A stretch of DNA of 64,000 nt from Streptococcus oricebi (lineage in GTDB: Bacteria; Bacillota; Bacilli; Lactobacillales; Streptococcaceae): the NCBI RefSeq assembly GCF_017883985.1, contig NZ_PRDG01000003.1:8991-72990 (forward strand), given 5' to 3'. Made by a program: the position numbers and the translations under genes. Of this stretch, positions 25,788 through 39,457 are shown one piece after another. The notes beneath the pieces are model-generated. The model was not told the origin of the DNA and searched no databases. It worked only from the letters and a program-made list of their open reading frames with translations. Position 1 is the stretch's first letter. Each line of letters opens with the position of its first letter.

Positions 25788-27785
25788 CTAGCCAATCAAG
25801 GAACCATTTGGAACAGAAGAATCCACCGTAAGAAGACTCAATTGGTCTCCGTACTCAGCCGATAAAATCATTCCCTGACTGATTCGCCCCATCATCTTAC
25901 GAGGTTTGAGATTGGCAACGATTTGGACCTTCCTACCGACCAGGGCTTGCTCATCAGGATAGTATTTGGCAATACCAGACAAGATTTGGCGGTCCTCACC
26001 GTCTCCTGCATCCAGGCGGAATTGGAGGAGCTTGTCTGACCCTTCTACCTTGCTGACTTCCTTGACTTCTGCTACTCGGATTTCAACTTTATCAAAGTCA
26101 TCAAATTTGATTTCCTTGCGATTGAGTGTCAGCTCCACCTCTTCAGGCTTCCATTCCTTTTCCTGGGCTGGTTTTCCTGCGCTCATTTGTTCCTTGATGT
26201 AGGCGATTTCTACTTCCATATCTAGGCGAGGGAAGATAGGTTGCCCCTTAGCCACGACTGTCAAGCCTGATGGCAGGTCAGCCAGGGCCAGGTGCTCTAG
26301 ACTAGCAACCGGCTCTAAGCCCAACTGCTCCAAAAGAGCACGACTGGTCGTCATCATGAAGGGCTCAATCATGTGGGCAATCAAACGCAGACTAGCCGCC
26401 AAGTGACTCATCACACTAGCCAGCTGTTCTCTCTTATCCTCTTCCTTGACTAGGACCCAAGGAGCAGTTTCGTCGATATACTTGTTGCTGCGGGCAATCA
26501 AGGACCAGATAGCCTCCAAGGCTCTCGGATAATCCACAGCCTCCATATACTTGTGGTAGTCAGCAACTGCCTGCTGGGCTGCCGCCAAAAGTGGCGCATC
26601 AAAGTCGGTGACATTCTCCTGGTAGCTTGGTACTTGACCATCAAAATACTTGTTAATCATGGCCACCGTCCGATTGAGCAGATTTCCTAAATCATTGGCC
26701 AATTCATAGTTAATTCGGCCAACATAGTCCTCCGGCGTAAAGGTCCCGTCGCTACCGACTGGCAGGCTACGCATGAGGTAGTAACGCAGGGCATCTAGGC
26801 CATAGCGTTCGACCAGCATTTCTGGATAGACCACATTTCCCTTAGACTTGGACATCTTGCCGTCTTGCATGACGAACCAACCATGGGCGATAAGACGATT
26901 AGGTAGTTTCAAGCCCAGCATCTTAAGAATAATCGGCCAGTAAATTGAGTGGAAACGCAAGATATCCTTACCCACCATGTGATAAACATGTCCATTCTTC
27001 CAGAACTTGTCAAAGTTGGCTTGGTCCTCCTGACCATAGCCTAGAGCTGTCGCATAGTTGAGCAGGGCATCAATCCAAACATAGACCACATGCTTAGGAT
27101 TGGACGGTACAGGGACACCCCAGGTAAAGGTCGTCCGAGAAACCGCCAAGTCCTCAAGGCCTGGCTCGATAAAGTTTTTTAGCATTTCATTCATGCGACC
27201 ATCTGGAGAGATAAAGTCGGGCTGGCTCTTGAAGAAATCAGCCAACCAGTCCTGGTACTTGCTGAGTCTTAGGAAGTAAGACTCCTCAGAGACCCACTCC
27301 ACCTCGTGGCCACTCGGCGCAATTCCACCGGTCACTTGGCCATTTTCATCACGAAAGACCTCGGCCAACTGACTTTCAGTGAAAAATTCCTCATCTGAAA
27401 CAGAATACCAACCAGCGTACTCTCCTAGATAAATATCATCCTGGGCTAGGAGACGCTCAAAGACCTGGGCCACTACTTCCTCATGATAGCTATCTGTTGT
27501 TCGGATAAACTTGTCATAGGAAATATCCAGCAACTGCCAGAGTTCCTTGACAGACTCGGCCATACCATCCACATAGGTCTGGGGAGAAATCCCTGCCTCT
27601 TCTGCCTTTTGCTGAATCTTTTGACCATGCTCATCCAGGCCAGTCAAGTAGAAAACATCGTGGCCCATCAGACGCTTATAGCGGGCCAAAACATCGCAAG
27701 CAATAGTCGTATAGGCTGAACCAATGTGGAGCTTGCCACTTGGATAGTAGATAGGGGTTGTAATATAAAAATTCTTTTCAGACAT
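25788..27785 (-). CDS. metG: Methionyl-tRNA synthetase
   Basis: The 665-residue enzyme charges tRNA-Met. It has the HIGH-type motif ([10 protein letters not shown]), the KMSKS motif ([11 protein letters not shown]) and a C-terminal EMAP/tRNA-binding domain starting [11 protein letters not shown] and including LKPRKMMG and SQGMILSA. No T-box leader is seen upstream. Confidence 0.97.
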   Translation of the reverse strand: MSEKNFYITTPIYYPSGKLHIGSAYTTIACDVLARYKRLMGHDVFYLTGLDEHGQKIQQKAEEAGISPQTYVDGMAESVKELWQLLDISYDKFIRTTDSYHEEVVAQVFERLLAQDDIYLGEYAGWYSVSDEEFFTESQLAEVFRDENGQVTGGIAPSGHEVEWVSEESYFLRLSKYQDWLADFFKSQPDFISPDGRMNEMLKNFIEPGLEDLAVSRTTFTWGVPVPSNPKHVVYVWIDALLNYATALGYGQEDQANFDKFWKNGHVYHMVGKDILRFHSIYWPIILKMLGLKLPNRLIAHGWFVMQDGKMSKSKGNVVYPEMLVERYGLDALRYYLMRSLPVGSDGTFTPEDYVGRINYELANDLGNLLNRTVAMINKYFDGQVPSYQENVTDFDAPLLAAAQQAVADYHKYMEAVDYPRALEAIWSLIARSNKYIDETAPWVLVKEEDKREQLASVMSHLAASLRLIAHMIEPFMMTTSRALLEQLGLEPVASLEHLALADLPSGLTVVAKGQPIFPRLDMEVEIAYIKEQMSAGKPAQEKEWKPEEVELTLNRKEIKFDDFDKVEIRVAEVKEVSKVEGSDKLLQFRLDAGDGEDRQILSGIAKYYPDEQALVGRKVQIVANLKPRKMMGRISQGMILSAEYGDQLSLLTVDSSVPNGSLIG

Positions 27786-27903
27786 TTATTAAAAATCCTT
27801 TCAGGGCAAATGAAACCCAATTTTGTCAACACTTCATTATAGCATATTTTCCAACAATACTGCGGTGGGAATTGATATTTAGGATATTAAGAAATAAAAA
27901 ATA

Positions 27904-27942
27904 ACATCTAGGAGGCTAAACTAGTTTTAACCTCCTAGATGT
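27904..27942 (-). terminator. Terminator of the lac operon
   Basis: A perfect 12-bp stem ACATCTAGGAGG/CCTCCTAGATGT with a 15-nt loop, then a T-rich stretch on the minus strand, 35 nt past lacG. Confidence 0.85.
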
Positions 27943-27977
27943 ATCATTAAATCAAGTGTTTTGAAAAATCTAGCTAA

Positions 27978-31099
<3,122 letters not shown>

Positions 31100-31101
31100 A
31101 A

Positions 31102-31416
31102 CTAGTTTCCTCTTTTATATAGTTCAATCATATGACTCATCATATCTTTAAGAAGTAGTGTGGTCATCAAGTGATCCTGGCCATGCATTAGAGTAACGCT
31201 GAAAGCAAGGTCATCACCAGCGGCTTCTTTTTGAAGAAGGGTCGTTTGTGCATTGTGAGCTAACACAATACACTCCTCCGCATCCTTAACCAATGCCTCC
31301 GCTCTCTCAAACTCCCCCTTCTGAGCAGCTGTTAAAGACTCCAAAAGTTTAGAGCGGGCATCACCTGCATATGCTACAATTTCAAACCCTAATAATGTTA
31401 CTTCTTCACGATTCAT
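31102..31416 (-). CDS. lacF: Lactose PTS EIIA component
   Basis: The 104-residue soluble phosphocarrier passes phosphate from HPr to LacE. The conserved histidine lies in [12 protein letters not shown], and the N-terminal [15 protein letters not shown] is typical of EIIA-Lac. It is between lacD and lacE. Confidence 0.95.
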   Translation of the reverse strand: MNREEVTLLGFEIVAYAGDARSKLLESLTAAQKGEFERAEALVKDAEECIVLAHNAQTTLLQKEAAGDDLAFSVTLMHGQDHLMTTLLLKDMMSHMIELYKRGN

Positions 31417-31427
31417 TGTCTTACCTC

Positions 31428-32408
31428 CTAGTTATATTTATCATTCCAAGGCTTGGCTGTTTTTTCCAAGACCTTGTTTAGCTCATTGATATTTTCAAAG
31501 CCAGTGGTCCGCAGCCAGTCTCGCGCAGCTTCTGGTCCTTGCTTGATGTAGGCCTCGACACTTCCTGCCCAAGTAGCCCGGCCACAAAGGACCCCGTTAA
31601 AGTTGGCCCCAGCCTCCGCCGCAAATAGTAGGGTTTCCTGGAAGAGCTTGGCAGATACACCAGCGCTTAAGTAGATAAAGGGAAGGCTTGAAATCTGACC
31701 CTGTTCCTTGAAGAGGGCAGCAGCCTCTTTTTTGCTATAAAGAACTTCCCCCTTGGCAAAACCTTCTACATAGTCCATATTGAGGGGCACTTCGACCTTT
31801 AGAACATCGACATGGTAGCCTTCTTTAGAAAATTCTTTCATGGCTCCCAGGACTTTTGCGGGTTTGACCTTGGCATAGGCTGCACTCTTGGTATCGGGAA
31901 TCTTTTCATCATAGGCCAAGATTTCCAAGTAAAAAGGAAGGTCCTCGGCCAGACATTCGGAGCCAATCCGCTCAATATAGGCTTCTTTTTGTCGATTGAC
32001 CTCTCTGCTAGAATCGATATCATAGTAAAGGAGGAATTTGACCGCATCTGCACCTGCCTCCTTGATACGTCTAGCTGACCAGTCTCCGAGGCAGTCTGGT
32101 AGGCGCTTGGTCGAGGTCGTATCATAGCCAGTCTTTTCATAGGCCAAAAGGAGGCCTGTTTCTTGACTCAAGACCTTGCTGGCTGCTAGGCCGTATTCGG
32201 GGTCCAGCAACATAGACGAGGCATACTGGCTCAATTCTTGGGCCACCAATACTTTGAGCTCCTCCATTTGGGCCCGGCTAGGCTCCGCTTCTTGGTACTG
32301 GGCCATCAGACGCTTAAGGGCCCCTCTCTGGTCAAAGGCCAGGGCTGAAATAATCCCTGTCTCACTCGCTAATTTTTCCATGTGTTTGATTTTTCCATTA
32401 CTTGTCAT
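31428..32408 (-). CDS. lacD: Tagatose-1,6-bisphosphate aldolase
   Basis: The 326-residue class I aldolase splits tagatose-1,6-bisphosphate into dihydroxyacetone phosphate and glyceraldehyde-3-phosphate. Recognisable segments are [24 protein letters not shown] with the Schiff-base-region lysine, and [15 protein letters not shown]. It follows lacC by 3 nt. Confidence 0.96.
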   Translation of the reverse strand: MTSNGKIKHMEKLASETGIISALAFDQRGALKRLMAQYQEAEPSRAQMEELKVLVAQELSQYASSMLLDPEYGLAASKVLSQETGLLLAYEKTGYDTTSTKRLPDCLGDWSARRIKEAGADAVKFLLYYDIDSSREVNRQKEAYIERIGSECLAEDLPFYLEILAYDEKIPDTKSAAYAKVKPAKVLGAMKEFSKEGYHVDVLKVEVPLNMDYVEGFAKGEVLYSKKEAAALFKEQGQISSLPFIYLSAGVSAKLFQETLLFAAEAGANFNGVLCGRATWAGSVEAYIKQGPEAARDWLRTTGFENINELNKVLEKTAKPWNDKYN

Positions 32409-32411
32409 TTC

Positions 32412-33341
32412 TTATACCTCTCTAATAATAATTTTTTCCCACAGAGAATCATAATTCGCCAGATTAACATGACCGGTCATATCCTCTTGCGCATTAAGCA
32501 TCCCCAGTACATTTGCCTTTTTTAGTAGTTGATAATCATTCTCTTGTTTATTTAAAGCGGATGCAATTCCTGCCACAGTCGAATCCCCAGAACCCACTGG
32601 ATTTTTCACCTTAATAGCTGGAATATCCACCTTATAAAATTTTTCCCCATGTTTAGCCAACACTCCATCTTTCCCCAAGGAAACAATAATCCATTCAATT
32701 CCTTTAAATAAGGGATTACTAATAGCTTCTTTTAAGGAGGGAACATCTTTGCCAATCTCTCGTCCCAATAGTTGACTCAGCTCCTCATTATTTGGTTTAA
32801 TCGCAGTTGGCTTAAAATCAGAGCGAAGCACTTCCTCCAGAGTTTGACCAGACGTATCAAGAATCACATTACAATCTGCTTGAATGCATTCTTTTATTAA
32901 GTGTTCATAATAGTTTTTATCTAATCCCTTAGGAAGGCTACCGGAGATAACAACGGTACTGACTTTGAGCAAAAGCTGAGTAAAATATTGTATAAAGCCA
33001 ACGGCCTCATCTTCCCTAATCCAGGGACCCGACTCAAGAATTTCAGTCTGACAACCGTCATGTAATATGGCGATACAATTACGAGTATCTCCAGCAATCT
33101 GGTAAAAAACAGGTTCTACCCCTTGGTGCAAATGTTGACTGATAAAATCCCCATTTGTTCCACCAACAAAACCAGTTGCCATAACTTGTTCGCCTAGCTC
33201 TGATAGGACACGTGTAACATTTAGGCCTTTTCCTCCAGCGGTTTTACTGGTAGATTCAACCCGGTTAACTGCATCTATTTTAAAATCTTCTAAGGGGTAG
33301 GAAATATCAACTGACGGATTTAAAGTGACAGTAAGAATCAT
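32412..33341 (-). CDS. lacC: Tagatose-6-phosphate kinase
   Basis: The 309-residue PfkB-family kinase phosphorylates tagatose-6-phosphate. The two family signatures are [15 protein letters not shown] and [14 protein letters not shown] with the catalytic Asp. It lies between lacB and lacD. Confidence 0.95.
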   Translation of the reverse strand: MILTVTLNPSVDISYPLEDFKIDAVNRVESTSKTAGGKGLNVTRVLSELGEQVMATGFVGGTNGDFISQHLHQGVEPVFYQIAGDTRNCIAILHDGCQTEILESGPWIREDEAVGFIQYFTQLLLKVSTVVISGSLPKGLDKNYYEHLIKECIQADCNVILDTSGQTLEEVLRSDFKPTAIKPNNEELSQLLGREIGKDVPSLKEAISNPLFKGIEWIIVSLGKDGVLAKHGEKFYKVDIPAIKVKNPVGSGDSTVAGIASALNKQENDYQLLKKANVLGMLNAQEDMTGHVNLANYDSLWEKIIIREV

Positions 33342-33353
33342 GATTTTCTCCCT

Positions 33354-33869
33354 TTAATCGTGATATTCTCCCCGATTCCATTTTTCCAAAAACTCTTGGA
33401 AAAAGTCCGAATCTGCTTGATTTAGATGACTTGTCTCTAAGGCAGAAATTTTAGCAATTAACTCTTCACTTTCCTTGTTTGGTTGATACTCTGCGCCAAG
33501 GAAAGCATCAATAATATCACACATTAGGAGCTCGCCTATAATCTTCCCACCAAAGCCAATTACGTTAGCGTTTAATCTTTCCTTAGCATATAGGGCAGTT
33601 GTCATATCACGCACAAGAGCGGCCCGAACACCGGCAACCTTATTTACCGAGTTGGTAATTCCTACTCCTGTACCACAAATTACAACACCTAATTCTGCTT
33701 GACCTGAAACGACAGCCTCACCTACTTTTTTTCCATAAATCGGATAATGGGTTCTTGTAAAATCATAAGTTCCAAAATCTAAGACCTCATGTCCTTTAGA
33801 TTTTAAATAATCTACAACCGCAATTTTAGTATCTGTAACAATATGGTCACATCCAATAGCTATCTTCAT
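33354..33869 (-). CDS. lacB: Galactose-6-phosphate isomerase subunit LacB
   Basis: The 171-residue RpiB-family subunit works with LacA to turn galactose-6-phosphate into tagatose-6-phosphate. [16 protein letters not shown] and [18 protein letters not shown] are family marks. Confidence 0.95.
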   Translation of the reverse strand: MKIAIGCDHIVTDTKIAVVDYLKSKGHEVLDFGTYDFTRTHYPIYGKKVGEAVVSGQAELGVVICGTGVGITNSVNKVAGVRAALVRDMTTALYAKERLNANVIGFGGKIIGELLMCDIIDAFLGAEYQPNKESEELIAKISALETSHLNQADSDFFQEFLEKWNRGEYHD

Positions 33870-33884
33870 TATTTTTGCTCCTTT

Positions 33885-34310
33885 CTAACACATTTTATTC
33901 AACATGTCTACACGAATTTGATGGCGACCACCATCATAGTGACCGTTAATAAAGCCCTTAACAATATTTTTTGCTAGTTCATCGCCAACAATTTCTGAGC
34001 CCATGGTCATCATGCGTGCATTATTATGACCACGTGTCATATAAGCTGAACGCTCATCAGAAACCTGAGCTGCAATCATCCCTTTAATTTTAGTAGCTAC
34101 CATAAAGGGACCTGCCCCATAAGCATCAATGACAATGCCTAGATTATCAGATGATTGATTCACTTCTTTAGCAACAGCTAAAGTAATATCTACAAAATCT
34201 GAGCCCTCTTGACTGACATCAAGAACTGCTACCTTTTGACTGGAAAGATAAGCTACTACCTTATCTTTCAACTTCTTACCATGTGCATCTGCACCAATAA
34301 TAACTACCAT
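33885..34310 (-). CDS. lacA: Galactose-6-phosphate isomerase subunit LacA
   Basis: The 141-residue RpiB-family partner of Lac[17 protein letters not shown] at the start and [15 protein letters not shown] are typical; the ATG follows GGAGG. It is the first structural gene, 48 nt after lacT. Confidence 0.95.
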   Translation of the reverse strand: MVVIIGADAHGKKLKDKVVAYLSSQKVAVLDVSQEGSDFVDITLAVAKEVNQSSDNLGIVIDAYGAGPFMVATKIKGMIAAQVSDERSAYMTRGHNNARMMTMGSEIVGDELAKNIVKGFINGHYDGGRHQIRVDMLNKMC

Positions 34311-34358
34311 TTTTTCCTCCTTATTTTATGGATAATTGAAAAACCAATTTTTAAAATT

Positions 34359-35195
34359 TTACAACAATCTTTGGATATGTAAGGTTAAATAAATTTTTTC
34401 ACTTTCAGATAAGTTCGTTTTCAGATAGCTTTGCAAAATTTGGTAAATATCACTAGCTATCTCATAAGCTTTCTGATGAGAAATCTTTAAACTTTTTGTT
34501 AGGTCTAATATTGCCTGTTCATTTTGATTTACAGGTTGCTCCTTCCTATCAATTAGATATGTCATATGAACCATGAATCTTTCATAAAAATCACTATTTC
34601 GGGAATTTCTTTGAATACCATAGTCAAATAAGACTTCCTGAACCTTTGATATTATTTCTTTTTCAAGATTGACAGAATCCTGAGTATCTAAGACCTCCCC
34701 TCCCTTTGCATTTATAAAATGTAAAGCAAATCTATCAATCTCTTCATCTGGAAAGCGGATAGTCAATGCTTTTTCTAATTGATCCACACTATCTTTTGCC
34801 ATCTCATATTCCAGCGGATAGTCTTGAGCTATATTAGGTAACTTACCATGTTTATAATCGGATTTTTTGAGACTCTTATATGCGTAAAAGATATGGTAGG
34901 TCAAAGTTATGTATATATAATCTTGAACAGGATAATTATATTTTTTGATAGCCTTATCAATCATTTCATAACTTGCCGTAATGAAATCCAACGGAACATC
35001 TTTAAATAGAGTTATAAAATTTTCTTTTGACTCTTCGCTTTTCAAAATAAAATGTTGTTCTACCCTATTTTCATTTACCAAGTCGCCCTTTTTCTTCCCA
35101 AATGCTAATCCCAAGCCCATAATTACTGCTTGTTCACCTTGTTCATTTTTTACCAAAGCAACATTATTATTTAGCGCTTGAACAATCCTGAGCAT
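34359..35195 (-). CDS. lacT: BglG-family transcription antiterminator
   Basis: The 278-residue protein has an N-terminal RNA-binding CAT domain (residues 1-~55, MLRIVQALNNNVALV then GLGLAFGKKKGD) and two PRD domains with histidines (for example FALHFINAKGGE and LTLHIQRLL) that the PTS can phosphorylate. It heads the lac operon. The RAT-terminator site directly upstream fits control by LacT in response to lactose uptake. No lacR is in the window. Confidence 0.92.
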   Translation of the reverse strand: MLRIVQALNNNVALVKNEQGEQAVIMGLGLAFGKKKGDLVNENRVEQHFILKSEESKENFITLFKDVPLDFITASYEMIDKAIKKYNYPVQDYIYITLTYHIFYAYKSLKKSDYKHGKLPNIAQDYPLEYEMAKDSVDQLEKALTIRFPDEEIDRFALHFINAKGGEVLDTQDSVNLEKEIISKVQEVLFDYGIQRNSRNSDFYERFMVHMTYLIDRKEQPVNQNEQAILDLTKSLKISHQKAYEIASDIYQILQSYLKTNLSESEKIYLTLHIQRLL

Positions 35196-35240
35196 AGTCC
35201 CTCCTCGAATAAAATTATAAATAGGTGCTCTAAACTACAC

Positions 35241-35320
35241 AAAAAGAGACCACAAACAATCTAGAATATCATTCTAGAAAATTTGCAGTCTCGCCTAATT
35301 ATTTTAGTTACGAACCACCG
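35241..35320 (-). promoter_or_regulatory. RAT antiterminator site overlapping a terminator
   Basis: The leader holds a RAT-like element (35288-35320, minus: GGTGGTTCGTAACTAAAATA then ATTAGGCGAGAC). Its GAGAC end also opens a terminator stem: GAGAC/GTCTC, GCAAA/TTTGT and TCTAGAAT/ATTCTAGA, followed by TTTTT (35241-35292). LacT bound to RAT would block the terminator and let the operon be read. Confidence 0.75.
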
Positions 35321-35338
35321 TATTCATGCTATATTTGT

Positions 35339-35375
35339 ATTTTACCACTTTTTTAGAAAAATGCAAGCGATTTCT
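35339..35375 (-). promoter_or_regulatory. lac operon promoter with cre
   Basis: -35 TTGCAT (35361-35366) and -10 TAAAAT (35339-35344), 16-bp spacer. AGAAATCGCTTGCA (35362-35375, minus) matches 12 of 14 cre positions and overlaps the -35, so CcpA should repress transcription. Confidence 0.65.
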
Positions 35376-35397
35376 TAAAAAATTATAAGTTTTTTAT

Positions 35398-36522
35398 CTA
35401 TTCTCTTATCAAAAATTCCTTGATTGCCCTCATAGCTAGTTCAATCTGGTCAATTTGACAATGAAGCGAGCCTCCGCTTTCCTTAGTAAATAGCCTACTT
35501 TCGACCAACTTGCTATTCTTCAAGCCTTTTTCAATGGTTTTGAGGCGCTTGACGGGCACATAGAAATCATCCTGTCCGGCTAGCAGTAGGCAAGGTTGAT
35601 TGATGAGGGGCAGAAAATCCTTGACTTGAAACTGCTGAAAATAGCTAATAAAATCAAAAGGAGTCCTTGTACCACTAACTCGGTAGCCATTGGTCAACAT
35701 CCAGTTCAAATTGATATCTCGTTTAGCTCTTGACTCAATCAAACGATTGACCAAGTCTTTTTGTTGTATTTTCAGCAATCCTTGCAACACTTTGCTGGCA
35801 GACCAGCCTGCGCTCATTGCCACTGCATCCATAGCATCGTAAAAAATATCAAAAGCAATCACGCGCTTGATTCGCTTCTCAAAAGCGGCAGCTCGCATTA
35901 CTAAGTAACCACCTAATGAAATGCCGACCGCATCCACTGCGGATAAATGAAAATAATCTAAAACGGTAGACACCGCATACTCAAAATCTGCCCGTAAATA
36001 AAGTCCCTGTGCCGCTACATAGCCTTGCCCTGGCCCATCAAAAATCAAAATATTATATTGGAAGTCTGCTTGATACAGTTTTAAAAACCAAGAAGTCAAT
36101 TCCTCCAAGTAAGAATCAAAGCCACCATGGACTAGGAGAGTCCCTTTAGCATTTTCATTTTTCAAAAAAATCACTGGTAAATAGCCGCCATCATAGGGCA
36201 CTTGATAGCTTTCCATGCTTGTATCTTTATGAAAACGATAAAAACAAGCTAAATATTTTTCATGACAAGCCGCTAGACGCTCATCAGCTGCTGCCAGATA
36301 AAAGAGCGAAGCCCGATAGTAGGTCGCTGCCACTTCTAACAAATCCGCTGCCTCATAAGTAGCTGCTTTATTGACCCACCAACTATACCAACTTTCAAAG
36401 TCAGTAATGGCCTGCCCAATTTCTTTTAAATCTGCTGCCACCTGCGGGTATTTTTTCTTCAATTCTACTGTAAATCTAAGAATTTGAAAGTCAAATTGTT
36501 CAATACCTGTATATCTATCCAT
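35398..36522 (-). CDS. Alpha/beta hydrolase
   Basis: A 374-residue protein with a helical N-terminal part and an alpha/beta hydrolase core from about residue 125. The oxyanion region is LLVHGGFDSY, the nucleophile elbow is GISLGGYL, and the acid lies near LLAGQDDFYVP. The His is near GSLHCQID. The layout resembles the FrsA/DUF1100-like group. The substrate is unknown. It is divergent from a TetR gene that probably controls it. Confidence 0.75.
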   Translation of the reverse strand: MDRYTGIEQFDFQILRFTVELKKKYPQVAADLKEIGQAITDFESWYSWWVNKAATYEAADLLEVAATYYRASLFYLAAADERLAACHEKYLACFYRFHKDTSMESYQVPYDGGYLPVIFLKNENAKGTLLVHGGFDSYLEELTSWFLKLYQADFQYNILIFDGPGQGYVAAQGLYLRADFEYAVSTVLDYFHLSAVDAVGISLGGYLVMRAAAFEKRIKRVIAFDIFYDAMDAVAMSAGWSASKVLQGLLKIQQKDLVNRLIESRAKRDINLNWMLTNGYRVSGTRTPFDFISYFQQFQVKDFLPLINQPCLLLAGQDDFYVPVKRLKTIEKGLKNSKLVESRLFTKESGGSLHCQIDQIELAMRAIKEFLIRE

Positions 36523-36660
36523 CTTTTTTCCTTTCTTTTGTAAAAATAAATGCTACAATTGTATCATCAACTCTACTATATCCAAAAGAAAATTGGATAA
36601 CAAGAGGTTAGCTAGAAGTGATACTTTTTTCTGATTTTGTTGCATTTAGAAAGGGAGAAA

Positions 36661-37224
36661 ATGGACGGAAAAGCACTACAAATTCACTATTCCAAGGAAC
36701 AATTAAGCGCAGCTTTTATTGAGTTACTCAAACACAATCGTTATCAAGAAATTCCTATCAGTGAAATCCTTGATTTAGCAGGCATTTCACGGCGCACTTT
36801 CTACCGCCATTTTACTAATAAAAAAGAGCTTCTCCACTATGAAATGGAAAAACTCATCCAGAAATATCTGGCGCAAAAAGACAAACTCCTTGCTGCATCT
36901 TGCTTTGAAGCCATGATGACAGTATCTTTTGAGTTTTGGTATCAAGAGCGCGAGCTTTTACAGCTCTTTATCCGCAATCAGCTCTTTGACCAATTTTTGC
37001 TTAAGTGGAACGAGCATGCTAGTGATATTTACAAAAGCATCAATGGACCTTGGCCTATCACTCCTCATATTGATGAGCACAACCTCAATTATGTCACTCA
37101 CTTTATAGTCGGTGGCTACTACAATCTACTCTATCTCTGGTTACAAGAGGAAAATCCTGAACCACCAGTCAAGGTCGCCCAAGATATTCGGCAGATGTTC
37201 CAGCAGATTGGAGTTACTTTTTAA
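36661..37224 (+). CDS. TetR-family transcriptional regulator
   Basis: A 187-residue protein with an N-terminal helix-turn-helix (ILDLAGISRRTFYRHFTNK) and a C-terminal ligand domain (TetR_C-like WYQERELLQLFIRNQLF). The ATG at 36661 follows AAGGGAG. It is divergent from the hydrolase gene at 35398, with 138 bp between the starts. Confidence 0.85.
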   Translation: MDGKALQIHYSKEQLSAAFIELLKHNRYQEIPISEILDLAGISRRTFYRHFTNKKELLHYEMEKLIQKYLAQKDKLLAASCFEAMMTVSFEFWYQERELLQLFIRNQLFDQFLLKWNEHASDIYKSINGPWPITPHIDEHNLNYVTHFIVGGYYNLLYLWLQEENPEPPVKVAQDIRQMFQQIGVTF

Positions 37225-37373
37225 AGTGAGATTCAAAAAACCTACCTAGCAAAGGATTTTTCTAACCTTGCTTGGTTCGGTTCCTAGAATGTCCTACATC
37301 ATTTTCCCACTCCTTGTCTTAAGAAGTCTTTTTTTATCCGTCATAATTCCTCTAGTATCCAAGCAAGATTCGT

Positions 37374-38006
37374 TTAATAGGTCACCACACTAATTTCTCC
37401 CTTATCGTACTCAGCGATAAAGATATCAGCGACATTATCATAGCCCTGGCTAGCCAGCTCCTTCAGGAGCCAATCTTCTGTCTTATCAATTGTGTCTAGG
37501 AGGTCTAGCTGGATGACCCCATCTGTAATAATCGGATATTTAGGATTTTCCTCGCCAAACTGCACCAGGACAAGTTGACCGTTTTGCTCCAAGACTGCCC
37601 GCTTGACCTGCTTGATTTGGAAAATTCCCTGGCCCCTTAATTTGAGGGCAACATCAGAGGCACTTAAACCGGCCGAACGGCAGGCCTCAACATCTAGTTT
37701 TCCTCCCTTGATTAAGACCAGGGGTTGGCCATCAATGACCTGCTTGACCCAATGGTTATTGGTCTTGAGCCATTTGAGACTAAGGACCAGAATGGCCCAG
37801 ATTAAAAGGATAATAATAAACTGAAAAACGGTAATGGAGGGACTGTAAATAACTCCACCAATAATCCCACCTAAGACATAGTTTTGGACCTGGTCACTGG
37901 CTGAATTGGGGGCTAGATTGCCCTTGCCAGAAATATTGATTACAAAAACTAGGGATAAAAGTCCGATAGCCAGCTTAATGGCTACTTCCCAGTATGATAT
38001 TGTCAT
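37374..38006 (-). CDS. YetF-like membrane protein (DUF421)
   Basis: A 210-residue protein with three N-terminal helices and a cytosolic domain including GQPLVLIKGGKLD, typical of DUF421. Its function is not established. Its start overlaps the preceding gene by 4 nt, the standard DUF3290-DUF421 pairing. Confidence 0.85.
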   Translation of the reverse strand: MTISYWEVAIKLAIGLLSLVFVINISGKGNLAPNSASDQVQNYVLGGIIGGVIYSPSITVFQFIIILLIWAILVLSLKWLKTNNHWVKQVIDGQPLVLIKGGKLDVEACRSAGLSASDVALKLRGQGIFQIKQVKRAVLEQNGQLVLVQFGEENPKYPIITDGVIQLDLLDTIDKTEDWLLKELASQGYDNVADIFIAEYDKGEISVVTY

Positions 38007-38455
38007 TGATTTGCCTCCACTAACTCTACTTTAGGACTTTTCAAGTCCATCTTTTCTAATAAATAACTGTCTGGATCAGTCCCAGCAATGGCCCGATAAA
38101 AATTATCTCCGACCTTGACAATGGCCCCGTCAGTCTCTGCAGAGGTGTTGACATAGACCTGAGATTTCTGGACCTTGAGCTCTTTAGAAATGACTTCGAT
38201 AAAGTGCAAGGAGGTCCGATATTGGTTGTCGGTAGCTTGATTGGTCTGGTATTGACCAAAACCCATCAGGGCAACCGTTACAGCGGAAAGGGCAAAAATA
38301 ATGACCAGTTCACGATATTTGCCGTCTTTCTTGGCATGGGCATATTTGAAGCTAAAAAATAAGACTAAGGACAAAAAAAGGACAAAGGCTACTAGAAAGA
38401 GCCAGTTGACCTTAGAGATTTGTCCTGTCACATAATCATAGGAATAAAATTTCAC
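38003..38455 (-). CDS. DUF3290 membrane protein
   Basis: A 150-residue protein with two helices (about 18-40 and 50-67) and a soluble C-terminal domain. The pairing with DUF421 and the pattern KFYSYDYV fit DUF3290. The role is unknown. Confidence 0.85.
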   Translation of the reverse strand: MKFYSYDYVTGQISKVNWLFLVAFVLFLSLVLFFSFKYAHAKKDGKYRELVIIFALSAVTVALMGFGQYQTNQATDNQYRTSLHFIEVISKELKVQKSQVYVNTSAETDGAIVKVGDNFYRAIAGTDPDSYLLEKMDLKSPKVELVEANQ

Positions 38456-38540
38456 CTAGCAAGTTCTCCCTTTTCAAAATTCTTCTCTATTATAGAAAAA
38501 AATGCAGACCATTTCAAGCTCTTCAGCTATAAAAGAGGGG

Positions 38541-38556
38541 ACAATTTTGATATAAT
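38541..38556 (+). promoter_or_regulatory. exoA promoter (extended -10)
   Basis: TGATATAAT is an extended -10 with perfect TATAAT at 38551-38556, 30 bp before the exoA ATG. The -35 region is poor. Confidence 0.55.
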
Positions 38557-38585
38557 ACTAGAAAAAGATTAGAAATGAGAACTTG

Positions 38586-39413
38586 ATGAAACTGATTTCC
38601 TGGAATATTGATTCCCTCAACGCTGCTCTGACTAGCGATTCTGCCAGGGCCAAGCTTTCCCAGGCTGTTCTGGCTGACTTGGTCGCCCAAGATGCTGACG
38701 TCATTGCTATTCAAGAAACCAAACTATCCAGCAAGGGTCCGACCAAAAAGCACCTGGAGATTTTAGAGGAACTCTTTCCCCAGTATGAGCACACCTGGCG
38801 TTCCTCTATCGAACCTGCTCGTAAGGGCTATGCAGGGACCATGTTCCTTTATAAAAAAGAGTTGAAACCTGAGATTAGCTTTCCTGAAATCGGTGCCCCT
38901 ACGACCATGGACTTAGAAGGCCGGATTATCACGCTGGAATTTGCGGACTTTTTCGTGACCCAGGTCTACACGCCTAACGCTGGGGACGGCCTCAAACGCT
39001 TGGCTGACCGTCAAGTTTGGGACCAGAAATACGCTGCCTACCTCCAGGAGCTAGACCTGCAAAAGCCAGTTCTTGCGACCGGTGACTACAATGTCGCCCA
39101 TCATGAGATTGACCTAGCCAATCCAGCCAGCAACCGGCGCTCACCTGGCTTTACCGACGAGGAGCGCGCTGGCTTTACCAATCTCCTCGCCAAGGGCTTT
39201 ACAGATACCTTCCGCCACTTGCATGGCGATCTTCCCCATCAATATACCTGGTGGGCCCAGCGCAGCAAAACCAGCAAGATTAACAACACTGGCTGGAGAA
39301 TTGACTACTGGCTGACCAGCAATCGAATTGCTGACAAGGTCACCAAATCTGAAATGATTGACTCCGGCACGCGCCAAGACCACACACCCATTATCTTGGA
39401 AATTGACTTATAA
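38586..39413 (+). CDS. exoA: Exodeoxyribonuclease III / AP endonuclease
   Basis: The 275-residue enzyme cuts DNA at abasic sites in base excision repair. Motifs: MKLISWNIDSLNAA, AIQETKLS, GDYNVAHHEIDLANP, WRIDYWLTSN and DHTPIIL. ATG at 38586 is used; a TTG one codon upstream is also in frame. The ribosome site is weak. Confidence 0.95.
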   Translation: MKLISWNIDSLNAALTSDSARAKLSQAVLADLVAQDADVIAIQETKLSSKGPTKKHLEILEELFPQYEHTWRSSIEPARKGYAGTMFLYKKELKPEISFPEIGAPTTMDLEGRIITLEFADFFVTQVYTPNAGDGLKRLADRQVWDQKYAAYLQELDLQKPVLATGDYNVAHHEIDLANPASNRRSPGFTDEERAGFTNLLAKGFTDTFRHLHGDLPHQYTWWAQRSKTSKINNTGWRIDYWLTSNRIADKVTKSEMIDSGTRQDHTPIILEIDL

Positions 39414-39418
39414 AACAA

Positions 39419-39444
39419 TAAAACGAGGTCTAAACCTCGTTTTA
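39419..39444. terminator. Bidirectional terminator after exoA
   Basis: AAAACGAGGT/ACCTCGTTTT perfect stem with a 4-nt loop, T-run on plus and A-run on the other side, between convergent genes. Confidence 0.85.
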
Positions 39445-39457
39445 TTTTGTCTAAATT

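Noticed and set aside
27786..27903. T-box leader for metG
   Set aside because: This gap is short, and no specifier loop or T-box sequence TGG is seen upstream of metG.
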